Origin: a virus
Length of the DNA: 20,128 nucleotides
IMG/VR virus record: IMGVR_UViG_3300042922_000484
Span: 1-20,128 of that record
Reading direction: 5' to 3' (one strand)
The position numbers and the translations under genes are program-made. Shown in pieces: positions 8,728-16,890 of the stretch; positions within the stretch are counted from its first letter, which is position 1; the number at the start of each line of letters is the position of its first letter. Below the pieces are notes generated by a model that ran no database searches, was not told where the DNA came from, and saw only the letters and a program-made list of their open reading frames with translations.

Positions 8728-8753
8728 ATAAAAAAGCCTTATTTCTAAGACTT
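8728..8753 (-). terminator. terminator after the MuF-type gene
   Basis: Minus-strand AAGTCTTA, loop GAAA, TAAGGCTT, then TTTTTT. It lies directly after the stop codon at 8757-8759 and would separate portal/minor head from scaffold/capsid transcripts. Confidence 0.75.
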
Positions 8754-8756
8754 GTT

Positions 8757-9662
8757 TTAATCTATTCCCTTTTCTTTTGCCCAAGAATCATAATCTTGAT
8801 AGTCTATTAATTCTCTACTTTCATTATCAAGTCTTTTTGATGGTTTCCAGTCCTCACTAGGCATATTTATAAGACAACAACGACATGAAGTATGATTTTC
8901 TGGTGGAACTACCTTATCAGGATCATCAATATCATAAACATGACCATCAAGTGCCGCACATTTATCACTTGTTTTACCATCTAAAGTAGCAGTATACATT
9001 TGTTTTGTTACACCTATATTTTCACCTAAATCATTACTAGCTTGGCTTTGTACCCTAGCACTTTCATTCATAACAAGTCTTTTTGATTCGTAGGCGGTTA
9101 CATTGAACTGTTGTTTTATACTTCTAGCTAATTCATCTAAATGTATTTTACCATTCATAGAATCTTCAATTCCTTGTTTAATACTATCAACTAAATTAGC
9201 TTTGTTAGTCCATATTCTATCTGAAAATATCTTACCATCAATAGGATTGTTTACTGCTGCGTCAATGTATTCCTTTTTTAAGATACCAAAGTTAAGCACA
9301 TTCTTCATACCGCTATCAAGTATATAAGCATTGTGATAATAAACCATAGGATAAGTGTCAGCTAATATATTAATTACCTGGTCCACTTCTTGCTGACCTA
9401 AATTTTTACCCATATCTTTAAGCTTTTTATCTATATCAGCTAATAAGACTTTTTTCTGCTGTGGTGTTACATTTAATAATCCATTTTCAGCATTTTTTAT
9501 ATACAGCATACCTAAATATTGATGCAATTCTTCTAAATTAGCTTTTTGATTAGAATATACACTCTTCATTTGTTCATCAGCATATTTTTCAGCATCTAAT
9601 TTAATTTGTTCAATCATCTTTTGATACATAGGATTTAAAGTATTAGCCATCTGTACCACCAT
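8757..9662 (-). CDS. minor head protein, MuF domain (SPP1 gp7-like)
   Basis: Up to 301 residues. The C-terminal third holds the MuF-type motif: TDKCAALDGHVYDIDDP-like cysteine and Asp residues around 235-250, then PPENHTSCRCCLINMPSED, the usual P.H..CRC signature. MuF proteins enter the head, sometimes with a toxin domain; none is fused here. Two starts are possible: ATG at 9662 (GGAG about 12 nt upstream) or ATG at 9650 (GGTGG 6-7 nt upstream, beginning MANTLNPMYQ). Both overlap the end of the portal gene, so translation is probably coupled. All Trp codons are TGG. Confidence 0.85.
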   Translation of the reverse strand: MVVQMANTLNPMYQKMIEQIKLDAEKYADEQMKSVYSNQKANLEELHQYLGMLYIKNAENGLLNVTPQQKKVLLADIDKKLKDMGKNLGQQEVDQVINILADTYPMVYYHNAYILDSGMKNVLNFGILKKEYIDAAVNNPIDGKIFSDRIWTNKANLVDSIKQGIEDSMNGKIHLDELARSIKQQFNVTAYESKRLVMNESARVQSQASNDLGENIGVTKQMYTATLDGKTSDKCAALDGHVYDIDDPDKVVPPENHTSCRCCLINMPSEDWKPSKRLDNESRELIDYQDYDSWAKEKGID

Positions 9663-10953
9663 TTAATAAGTCTGCTCCTATAGAATTAGCTTTATTTTCT
9701 TCCTGCAATTGCTTCATTTCAGCACCGGGATTAGAAACAAAACTTAATTGACTTAATCCAGTTTTAATAGATAGCTTTCCATTAAGCTGAGATATTATTT
9801 GAGCCATCATTAAATCATCACTTGGTATGTTTGGAGTAAACTTGGAATCTATATCTTTCCAATCATAAGACTTGTTTTCTTTAATTTTAAGATATTCAAA
9901 TAAAAATTGTAATCTTAATTTAATAGCATCAGTTAAAGCTTGAATATTATCACTACATTTCTGCTCTAAGCTTATAAGTCTATTCTTTAATGCTAAACTT
10001 GATGTATTACTAGCAAGTTTCTCATTATGATTGATATGGGAACTTAATTGATATATCTTATCTTCTTGGGTGGATAATGTATTCTGAATAAAGCTATCAT
10101 TTATATTTTTAATAACCCATGCTGCGTCTGCATCTTTAGTAGGCATATTTAAAATACCTAATTCTTTCATTTTATCTAAGTCTGTTTTTCCATCTTCGTC
10201 TTTTGTTTCATCATCCAACTCACAACCTGTTATCTTTAGATATGCATTTCTAAAATCACTTATTTCGTTTGATATATCTGATAAATTAGTTTCATAAGCA
10301 TCTTGAAGTCCTTTTATCTTTCTATATAAACTCTCATAATAAGAACCTATTTTCACTATACTTACTGGCACTTTAGAGAATATATTTTCATCTACTGTGG
10401 AACCTTTTATAAGTTCAAAACTTGAGCCTACACAAGTATAGTGTATTATATCTTCGTTAGTATAAACATCAGCATATAATGTCTTTGATTCATCAAACTT
10501 CTTACTAAAAAATCTTATAAATAATTCTATATTCCCAAAGTCATCTTGAAGTATGTAAGAATTTTGTGGTGTACATATAAGACTATTAAATAATCCATTG
10601 CTATCAATATAATATAATTCATAGGCTTCATTATAAATTAAGGCTTCTTTACAAAGTTCTTTATCATGACTAGTATTTCAATGCTTAAAATTAACTCTTA
10701 AATCTTCTATAACATTACTGTCATTAGAATGACTTGTATAAGTAATTTTATTTCCACAACAATAAGAAGCTTCTTCATTAACAAACTTCTGAATAAAGTT
10801 ACATGAGAGTTTATTATTACTTCTCTTAGTAACCATTTTATAATGTAGTATAGCGTCTGTATGTCCATTATAATATCTTCTCATGGTTTCATATCTATGT
10901 AACTTTAAATCAAAATCAGTTTTACATTGTGTTAGTAAATTATTATCAATCAA
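9643..10953 (-). CDS. portal protein (SPP1 gp6-like), one UGA-Trp
   Basis: 436 residues with TGA at 10678-10680 (residue 92) as Trp, in the segment VNFKHWNTSHDKELCKEA. The standard code would leave two separate pieces with about 300 open bases between them. The start is TTG (10951-10953) preceded by AGGAGG at good spacing. Features of Firmicutes SPP1-type portals: early YYNGHTDAILHY, NKLSCNFIQKFVNEEASYCC (the 'N..NxI...v...a.Y..G' region), PVSIVKIG in the middle, and a helical C-terminal half ending with a MuF-gene overlap. The portal forms the dodecameric packaging channel at one capsid vertex. Confidence 0.9.
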
Positions 10954-10982
10954 TAAATATTACCTCCTGTTCTTTTGCAAAA

Positions 10983-11007
10983 TAAAAAAAGCTATAATCC
11001 TAGCTTT
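10983..11007 (-). terminator. terminator overlapping the TerL stop
   Basis: Minus-strand AAAGCTA / TAGCTTT stem with a short loop, then TTTTTATTTT. The TerL stop TAG (10992-10994) lies in the stem. It reduces or separates transcription into the portal gene. Confidence 0.6.
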
Positions 11008-12731
11008 CTTCTATCAAATACCTTTAGTTTTTGTATTACTTGTATTTCCTTTATGTCTATTGTTAATTGTGCTACTGCATCTGGAGCATCATCATGTTCT
11101 GAATACTCCTGACCACAAAAACTCATTATTTGCTCTATAAAATCTGTATCATCTTGATTAAATATAATTCTGCCATTATTTACATCACTTATGATAGTAG
11201 ATATTTTTTCATCTTTATTTTTCTTCTGCATTCTGTTTATAAATGTGATATTTCTATATTTTAATTCATCATCTTTATTAATTAGTTCTTTAATTTTTAA
11301 TACATCTGCACTCATATATAGATTTTTTTCTATAGATACATGAGTTATTTCGGGGAAATCCCTTAAAAGCTTTACAACATAGTTACAAAAATCATCAAAA
11401 CCCACTTTTAATAATTCACCTTTTTTAATATAAAGAAAATCATTATCTGCTAAACCACCAACCGCAAAAGCAGAATAATCGGCTTTATTGCTTATACTAT
11501 TGGCTGGATCACATACAAGTATATTTTTTATAAATGTATGTTCTTTTATTTCTTCTAAAGATTGAGTTCTATTAGATATGAACCACTTTTCGCCTATCTT
11601 ACTGGCATCGTTCATCATTTCCTGTTTAAATGCCACTGGATTATTATAGTAATCTATTGCTAAATCTAAACAATCGTATTTATCGGGCCATAAGGTTTTA
11701 TATTGCATCTCTTTTTCGTGCTGATAATAAAATTCTTTGGCATCTGCAACACTATCTTTAGATTTATCATTAAAATAAAGCTGTCTGAATTTCTCTCAGA
11801 TACCTTCATGGAAATATTCATCAACATTAAAGTTAACTACTCTTTTAACTATATGTTTATAATCCTTATTTTTAAGTAATCTACTCATAAAGCAATCTTT
11901 ATGTAAAATAGTTCCAAGTACAATAAATTTAGTAGCCATTTTTATCTTATGTCCATCACGGACAACTGCTTTATCTCCTGCATATTGTGAATCTTCTACC
12001 CATGTATTATATTTTTTATTCCTTGCTTCTGCTGTAATACAATCACTTTTTGATTGATAATCGTCTGCAATAATTACAGAAGGCCTAGAACCGGAATATT
12101 TCTTACCTCGCATAGATGAAGTACTAGAAATAGCTTGTATTTTCGTTTTGTTAGATAATTCCAATTCTAATTTATTAACTGTATACCTTTTGGGCTCGAT
12201 AAGTTTACCAAAAGATTTTATTATGTATTTATTTTCTTCAAAGGCTTGTCTAGTTTGTGCTATAAACTCTGTAGCATCTTGCTCTGTTTTTCCTGCAACC
12301 AATGTATATATAGACTTCTTATAACAATGTAATCATACAGATATTGCAAAATCACAGACCGTTGTCTTTGCTGCACCTCTAGGCATTATTAATTCTAATT
12401 TATCTATAGTATCCTTTAAAAATACATTTTCTAATTGCTCCCAAATCTCATAATGTACTGGTGCTAATATTCTAGCTGTATTATCTTCTTTAGGTAGAAA
12501 TGTATCTTGAAGGTAATATAAACAGAAAAATTCTATAGAATATGCTCCAAGTTGTGCTGCTAATGAATTTATTCCAAATAAGTTGTTGGTATGGGACGAT
12601 ACTATTTCTTCTGCTTTCATTTCTGCATCTGATTGATTAAATCCACTTGATATTAATTGTTTAGTCGTATATTTATATAGTAGATATCTGTTTTGTTCGT
12701 CTTCTGTGCTAAAATTTATATTATCTATCAA
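10992..12731 (-). CDS. terL: terminase large subunit, two UGA-Trp codons
   Basis: 579 residues in one frame once TGA at 12333-12335 (residue 133) and 11796-11798 (residue 312) are read as Trp; the standard code gives three fragments. ATPase motifs: LIMPRGAAKTTVCDFA (Walker A, PRGAAKTT) and SVIIADDYQ (Walker B). Nuclease motifs: VCDPANSISNKADYSAFAV (first Asp), THVSIEKNLY, and DDAPDAVAQL (last Asp). The first TGA lies directly after Walker A and the second between the ATPase and nuclease domains, so a standard-code ribosome could not make a working motor. The start is TTG at 12731 downstream of AGGAGG (spacing about 11). Confidence 0.93.
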
Positions 12732-12809
12732 TTCATATATTGCCTCCTTTCTTGTATCAAAGTTTAAAAAATATTATAAAAAATTGTCTGACTCTATATG
12801 GGTACTTTT

Positions 12810-12873
12810 GGAAATTTACAAAATAGAAAGCCACCCCCTTGACCTCTTTGTCGAACCATGTAAAATTATTTCC
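12810..12873. other. G/C-rich structured element between TerL and recombinase
   Basis: A 64-bp element with complementary ends (GGAAATTTAC and GTAAAATTATTTCC) enclosing an unusually G/C-rich core (GCCACCCCCTTGACC at 12829-12843, then TTTGTCGAACCATG). It stands out in a roughly 25-30% GC background and contains no supported gene. Its place between terminase genes suggests a packaging site (cos or pac) or a structured RNA; the sequence alone does not decide. The rest of 12732-12941 holds only the TerL ribosome site. Confidence 0.4.
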
Positions 12874-12941
12874 ATAAAAATAAGACATAGAAACTCTATA
12901 TCTTACTAATAATAATTATTATTAAATTATTCATCTTATAA

Positions 12942-13514
12942 TTATCTTCTAAAACTCTTCAATGCATCTTCATATTCCTCATCAACTATATGTGTATATA
13001 TCATCGTTGTTGATAAATCTGAATGTCCTAATGCCTTCTGCACTAATCTTATATTCTTTGTATCTCTTAATAAATCTGTAGCAAATGTATGTCTTAAAGT
13101 ATGTGGGGAAATAGTCTTTGTTATACCTGCCTTACCTGCATAATTAACAACCATCTCTCTTACATCTCTATCAACCAATTGTTTACCAGTTCTATTTGTG
13201 AATACATGGACCACCTTGCCTAATTGCTCCCCCTGTCTTTGTTTCCAATCTTGTAATAGATGGAGGGTATTTTCTCCAAGCCATAGTATTCTATCTTTTG
13301 ATCCTTTACCATCTACTACTTTTAATTGTCCTGTTAATAAATTAATATCTTGCCATTTTAAATTAATCATTTCAGATAATCTTAGTCCAGTTGCAAGAAA
13401 TAACTGTATCATTATTTTATTTCTATGGCTATTAAAATATCTTACATTAAATATATTTATTAATTGTTCTTGTTCTTCTTTAGTCAAAAACTCTGGTATT
13501 TTCTTATTACTCAT
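12942..13514 (-). CDS. short tyrosine recombinase
   Basis: 190 residues from ATG 13514, preceded by AAAGGTGA; an upstream in-frame extension to 13562 lacks a ribosome site. It holds the whole catalytic domain: Arg in TGLRLSEMINLKW, Lys in GKGSKDRILWL, HTLRHTFATDLL (H..R), LGHSDLSTT (His) and the nucleophile Tyr in MIYTHI. What is missing is most of the usual N-terminal SAM-like core-binding domain: only about 30 residues precede the catalytic fold, against about 100 in XerC/D or phage integrases. It lies between TerS and TerL in the same orientation, not beside an att site. It could be the prophage integrase, a resolvase or a packaging-linked recombinase. All Trp codons are TGG. Confidence 0.85.
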   Translation of the reverse strand: MSNKKIPEFLTKEEQEQLINIFNVRYFNSHRNKIMIQLFLATGLRLSEMINLKWQDINLLTGQLKVVDGKGSKDRILWLGENTLHLLQDWKQRQGEQLGKVVHVFTNRTGKQLVDRDVREMVVNYAGKAGITKTISPHTLRHTFATDLLRDTKNIRLVQKALGHSDLSTTMIYTHIVDEEYEDALKSFRR

Positions 13515-13568
13515 AACTTTCACCTTTTTATAATATATTATAGTTTTCCACCTAAAATACATATTATA

Positions 13569-13641
13569 GGTGGTTATTCACTACAATTATTAGTATATAT
13601 CTACTCGATATAAAATTCAAGTACAATCGGTGGTTATTCAC
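13569..13641. repeat. two direct repeats upstream of the recombinase
   Basis: GGTGGTTATTCAC occurs at 13569-13581 and again at 13629-13641, exactly 60 bp apart, in the gap between TerS and the recombinase. A CCACCT copy at 13549-13554 makes an inverted repeat with the first. They may be recombinase arm-type sites or an operator controlling its gene. Confidence 0.55.
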
Positions 13642-13665
13642 AATAAAATAAAAATATTTATGTAC

Positions 13666-14070
13666 TTACTCAGCCTTCTTTAACTTATACTTTTCAAATT
13701 CATTATGAATGACTTTAGGATCTACACTTTCATCTTTCTTATCGGATACATCCTGTGTCTTAGATGTTGGCAATCCATATATTCTATTTAATAAATAAAT
13801 CAGGATGTCTTTCTTTGTGTTTTCTGACTTACTTGTCAATGCTATTTTTTCCAATTCACTAATATAGATATCAACTTTCGACATTATTTTTTGTTCGCCT
13901 TGTTTTTTGAGTTGTGTCACGTACTCGTCTACTGTTGCCTTCCATTCTGGTCTTTTCATATCGTTATATATTGTCTGTCTAGCAACTCCACATAACTTAG
14001 CAATATCAGTAATTTCTGTACCTTGGGCATACAACTCTGCTTCCTTTTGTTGTCTCTCATTTAATGGCAT
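13666..14070 (-). CDS. terS: terminase small subunit
   Basis: 134 residues with strong ribosome site GGAGGTGG before the ATG. Residues about 1-35 form a helix-turn-helix (TDIAKLCGVARQTIYNDMKR) typical of small terminases of the 'phBC6A51/Terminase_4' style that recognise pac or cos DNA. A helical oligomerisation region and a charged, disordered tail (VSDKKDESVDPK) follow. It precedes recombinase and TerL in the operon. No TGA is present and the stop is TAA. Confidence 0.8.
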   Translation of the reverse strand: MPLNERQQKEAELYAQGTEITDIAKLCGVARQTIYNDMKRPEWKATVDEYVTQLKKQGEQKIMSKVDIYISELEKIALTSKSENTKKDILIYLLNRIYGLPTSKTQDVSDKKDESVDPKVIHNEFEKYKLKKAE

Positions 14071-14133
14071 TTTACCACCTCCACTCTATTTACAAGTTTA
14101 CATTTTTTTTGATTATTTTTATCATGTATCAGT

Positions 14134-14164
14134 ATTATATAGCTATATATCTAGTACAGTTCAA
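14134..14164 (-). promoter_or_regulatory. possible promoter of the packaging/structural operon
   Basis: Minus-strand TTGAAC (14159-14164) lies 17 bp from TATATA (14136-14141) or 19 bp from TATAAT (14134-14139), about 65 bp before the TerS start. It overlaps the T-run of the terminator at 14163-14197, giving a stop-then-restart boundary before the late genes. Confidence 0.45.
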
Positions 14165-14197
14165 AAAAATATATGGGGGGGTATATTTTTGTACCCC
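14163..14197 (-). terminator. terminator after the 201-residue gene
   Basis: Minus-strand TTGGGGTA, short A-rich loop, TATACCCC, a few more bases, then TTTTTTT. It separates the upstream genes from TerS. Confidence 0.6.
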
Positions 14198-14203
14198 AAT
14201 AAT

Positions 14204-14809
14204 TTATTTGCCACCTATTATTCTATTACCACTGCCATCATATTTACCATTTTTGTTACCAAAACCACCCAATACTTCTGTAATAGCTTTTCTATGGACT
14301 TCATCAAAATTATATTCTTTATCTAATATCTCTAATAAATCATCTTTAAAATGACTTTGCAAACAAGTAACTGATTCTGTTTTAATAGCTGTCTGTATTA
14401 TCCCAGTGGTACCATCACTATGATCTATCTGTGGATCTATAAGTAAATAAGCATAATCCTCTAAATTTATCTTTGGAAATATATATTCACTCATTTTTTT
14501 ACAGCCTTTTATTTTTTCTCTTATATCATCTTCTCTAAGTGTATCTAATTTTTTTATTTCTTCAGCTTCTGTTAGAATATCTGCTTTTCTTTTCTCAGCT
14601 TTTTCAGATCGTAATTCATTAATCTTATGTATTAAAATTGCATATAGTTCCACAGTATAAAATTCATAAACACAACGTTCACTTAATTTGCATTCACCAT
14701 TATCCATCTTTACATATGGTATTTTATCATCTTTAATAATACCAAAGTATTCTAATAAACATTCTATCTCATTCCTATTTAATTCATATCTATCATCGAA
14801 TTTTTCCAT
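14204..14809 (-). CDS. unknown phage protein upstream of TerS
   Basis: 201 residues, ATG start and TAA stop, bounded by terminators on both sides. The first 90 residues are charged and helical; the region around 75-115 (ELRSEKAEKRKADILTEAEE) is likely coiled coil. A mixed middle part follows (LEDYAYLLIDPQIDHSDGTT), and the end is Gly-rich (VLGGFGNKNGKYDGSGNRII). It has no Trp. I do not recognise the family. Its position just before TerS and its separate terminator suggest a late-gene regulator or accessory protein, but this is speculation. Confidence 0.7.
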   Translation of the reverse strand: MEKFDDRYELNRNEIECLLEYFGIIKDDKIPYVKMDNGECKLSERCVYEFYTVELYAILIHKINELRSEKAEKRKADILTEAEEIKKLDTLREDDIREKIKGCKKMSEYIFPKINLEDYAYLLIDPQIDHSDGTTGIIQTAIKTESVTCLQSHFKDDLLEILDKEYNFDEVHRKAITEVLGGFGNKNGKYDGSGNRIIGGK

Positions 14810-14862
14810 TATTTCTTCACCATTCCTTATCTATTTTTTTAATCAGCTTAATTTTTTGCATT

Positions 14863-14892
14863 AAAAAAGAACCTATAATTTCTATAGATTCT
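14863..14892 (-). terminator. terminator after the DUF4236 gene
   Basis: Minus-strand AGAATCTATA, loop GAAAT, TATAGGTTCT, then TTTTTT. The stop TAG (14882-14884) lies within the left arm of the hairpin. Confidence 0.75.
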
Positions 14893-15361
14893 CCCCTATT
14901 ATTTTTCCCTCTTTATTTGCTTTAAACCATTTCTTAATGATACTAAACATAGTTCCAAAACATATTACTACATCAATAATACCTACAATCCAAAGTAATA
15001 CTGTACTTTGCAATGTAAACATATCACCTATTGCAAATACAAAATATACTATCAAGCACATCTTAATTAACTTCATTACAGCTTTATTAGTTATCTCACT
15101 ATTTCTCTTACGTAATAGCTTATCATTAGCCTTTATCTGATTTGTGCTATAAGAATTATTGGTACTTTTACTATTACTATTACCACCTAATTCTTTTCTA
15201 AAATAAATACCATCTTTACCACCGGCAACATAAGTTTTACCTTTACTATTAACACCAATCCTAGCACCCTTTACCCCTGTGCTTATTCCTATTCCTGATT
15301 TACTTAAATTTAATCGTGTATGCTTACCTAATTTAATACTTTTCCTGAAGAATACCCCCAT
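14882..15361 (-). CDS. DUF4236-domain membrane protein
   Basis: 159 residues from ATG 15361, preceded by AAGGTG; a GTG three codons upstream lies inside that ribosome site and is unlikely. Residues 1-55 are a clear DUF4236 domain (FFRKSIKLGKHTRLNLSKSG, then GVKGARIGVNSKG), found in small bacterial and phage proteins of unknown function. A Ser/Asn-rich linker follows, then two membrane segments (about residues 97-117 and 121-143). It forms its own transcription unit between terminators and carries no TGA. It may be another accessory (moron-type) gene. Confidence 0.8.
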   Translation of the reverse strand: MGVFFRKSIKLGKHTRLNLSKSGIGISTGVKGARIGVNSKGKTYVAGGKDGIYFRKELGGNSNSKSTNNSYSTNQIKANDKLLRKRNSEITNKAVMKLIKMCLIVYFVFAIGDMFTLQSTVLLWIVGIIDVVICFGTMFSIIKKWFKANKEGKIIGENL

Positions 15362-15481
15362 TGATAACACCTTCTTATAGGAATATTATACTACTTTTAT
15401 TGGTTCAAAAAAAGAGTTACTTAAATTTTATTTATACATCTGATTCCTTTATTTATCGAATTATTTATTTTATAATTCTAT

Positions 15482-15517
15482 AAAAAATAACACTTAGCTA
15501 GTGACTAAGTGTTATTT
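15482..15517. terminator. strong bidirectional terminator
   Basis: Perfect 13-bp stem AAATAACACTTAG / CTAAGTGTTATTT (15485-15497 and 15505-15517) with a 7-nt loop. T-rich on the minus-strand exit and A/T-rich on the other side. It separates the 138-residue gene from the DUF4236 gene. Confidence 0.8.
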
Positions 15518-15560
15518 AATAAAACCACTATATAAATTTAAATAAACTCAAGGTTTATCC
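15482..15560 (-). ncRNA. possible small RNA of about 79 nt
   Basis: A good promoter (15567-15594) would start RNA near 15560, and the strong terminator ends it at about 15482. No ORF fits between. The predicted RNA has a 5' hairpin (ATAAAC / GTTTAT around 15540-15556), an AU-rich linker and the terminator hairpin, the usual shape of a regulatory sRNA. The alternative is a leader for DUF4236 by read-through. Confidence 0.35.
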
Positions 15561-15566
15561 ACCTTT

Positions 15567-15594
15567 ATTATAGCATGTTTCATATTAAATGCAA
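15567..15594 (-). promoter_or_regulatory. sigma-A-like promoter
   Basis: Minus-strand TTGCAT (15589-15594), 16-bp spacer, TATAAT (15567-15572) with TG one base upstream of the -10 (extended -10). It lies directly after the stop of the 138-residue gene and about 75 nt before a strong terminator. Confidence 0.6.
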
Positions 15595-15609
15595 TAATTG
15601 TATTGTACC

Positions 15610-16026
15610 TTACATATACATAAATTCCAATAAATTATCATAAAACTCATCTTCTCTAGCTGTTTGTATTGCCCTTGTACAATAATCAAAGGTAAATTTT
15701 ATTTCTTCTAATACATCATCAAGTATAACAATAGCTGCATGATTGTCGCTCTCTATTTGCTCCTGAAACCACTCAATATCTCTATCCACTTCTATATCAG
15801 TTATTATTGGTAAGGCTTCATATACTTTTCTAATCTTATTAAAATCTTTAAGCTTATATAATCTATGTAATAATTCCATACTTGGATCTTTATAAATAAT
15901 TTTAATTACTGGTTTTCTTCCTTCTTGTACCTTTTCTTTCATCTCTAAATTCTTACTTTTTATTTTCTCTATATTACTTAATTTCACTATTTTTTTACTC
16001 CCCTTATTTTTTAATTTAATCAGCAT
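15610..16026 (-). CDS. unknown phage protein
   Basis: 138 residues. The first 45 residues are very basic (KLKNKGSKKIVKLSNIEKIK), followed by helical segments rich in Glu/Asp (ITDIEVDRDIEWFQEQIESD) and aromatic residues near the end. The ATG lies inside the stop region of the upstream gene (11-bp overlap), so the pair is translationally coupled. The length, basic start and position between lysis-type and late genes recall transcription regulators of late genes, but I see no clear helix-turn-helix and make no assignment. Its Trp is TGG. Confidence 0.65.
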   Translation of the reverse strand: MLIKLKNKGSKKIVKLSNIEKIKSKNLEMKEKVQEGRKPVIKIIYKDPSMELLHRLYKLKDFNKIRKVYEALPIITDIEVDRDIEWFQEQIESDNHAAIVILDDVLEEIKFTFDYCTRAIQTAREDEFYDNLLEFMYM

Positions 16027-16228
16027 TTAAAACAAAATCATGGTTATTATCTATAATAATTTCTTTAATTTCGCTTATATATTTTGGATTAACATATATA
16101 TCATTATTCAATTGTAATAAATTATTATCACTTAATAAAGCCATATGGTAACGTACCTTAAATTTAATTAATTCTTCATCTACTACGAAATATTCGTGTC
16201 CGTTGTTCATTATAATTTTAATATTCAT
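16016..16228 (-). CDS. small unknown protein, coupled to next gene
   Basis: 70 residues, ATG preceded by AAAAGGATGAT. It is beta-rich (IKIIMNNGHEYFVVDEELIK, then NDIYVNPKYISEIKEIIIDN), resembling small phage proteins with an SH3-like fold that begin 'IkiimnnG.ey'. No catalytic motif. It overlaps the 138-residue gene by 11 bp. Confidence 0.65.
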   Translation of the reverse strand: MNIKIIMNNGHEYFVVDEELIKFKVRYHMALLSDNNLLQLNNDIYVNPKYISEIKEIIIDNNHDFVLNAD

Positions 16229-16242
16229 ATTATCATCCTTTT

Positions 16243-16563
16243 TTACTTATTTAACCAACCAAGTAACAGTAAAATAATTGACACGGCTATTGGTAATCAT
16301 ATACCAATTTTTCACTGCCAACTAGCATTGCTTTGTTTGTTACCATCGATTAAATAACTATCAAATTTATCCGCTCATTTATTAATAGTTTCTGTTAGTT
16401 TATCCATACTCTTATTTAGATTTTTAACAGTAGTCTCCTGGCAAGCCGCATCTATCTTTATATCGCCAATATCGTCTGTATTTTTTGTGATTCTTTTATC
16501 GTGATCATCTAATCTCTTATCATGATTTTCTAATTTTTCCAATATAACATCTTCTTGCTGCAT
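16243..16563 (-). CDS. XhlA-like lysis/hemolysin protein, three UGA-Trp codons
   Basis: 106 residues from ATG 16563 (AGGTG 6 nt upstream). The N-terminal half is a coiled coil with repeats DKRLDDHDKRI and NLNKSMDKLTETINK; the C-terminus is one membrane helix (LPIAVSIILLLLGW) with a short charged tail. This layout is that of the XhlA (haemolysin) family, which works with holin and endolysin in cell lysis. TGA codons at 16375-16377, 16312-16314 and 16297-16299 (residues 63, 84 and 89) are read as Trp, and TGG Trp residues stand nearby. Without recoding, the membrane anchor would be lost. It lies upstream of TerS, away from the usual place after the tail genes, with no holin or endolysin beside it. 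Confidence 0.8.
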
Positions 16564-16587
16564 AATAAGCACCTACCTTTCTATTTT

Positions 16588-16890
16588 GTAAAATCCCCAG
16601 GTCATGGGATTTCCTTTTACTGACTTTATCCTAGTCGGTTGAAACGTCCACGGATTCTATAATCTCAAATAATTTGCTCCTTAATAACTATTCGCCACAA
16701 CGTAGAATACCATAATACTATTACGGGATTTAAAGGATATTATGTTTTGCAATACCTTTATTAAAATATTCTTACCATTAAGATTTAAAACGGAGGACTT
16801 TAAACGACCTGTTTTGAAACGTGTTATTTTACCAATCCCTTGCAAGAGTAGTCGCCAGCCTTGGCGATTTCCCTAGTCTGGGAATTTTAC
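16588..16890 (-). ncRNA. candidate large structured RNA, about 303 nt
   Basis: The ends of this gene-free stretch are complementary: minus-strand GTAAAATTCCCAG (16878-16890) pairs with CTGGGGATTTTAC (16588-16600) over 13 bp with one G-U pair. Inside, local hairpins are visible: TTCCC/GGGAA (16869-16884), TCGCCA/TGGCGA (16852-16867), GACT/AGTC near the 3' end, and AAATCCC/GGGATTT (16591-16612). The first and last compete with the closing stem, so two alternative folds are possible. The stretch is less AT-rich than its neighbours and has stops in all minus frames. It begins at the stop codon of the GIY-YIG gene, which suggests a homing intron or intron-like partner. I could not find the paired group I P7 core or a group II domain V, so the class is unknown. 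Confidence 0.5.

Noticed and set aside
12786-12860. Small minus-strand peptide starting MVRQRGQGGG
   Set aside because: About 21 codons, no good ribosome site, inside the G/C-rich palindrome; more likely a structured or packaging element.
16588-16890. Group I intron
   Set aside because: GACTA occurs but no TAGTC partner, and no coding exons would be joined: both sides are complete separate genes. Kept as unclassified RNA.
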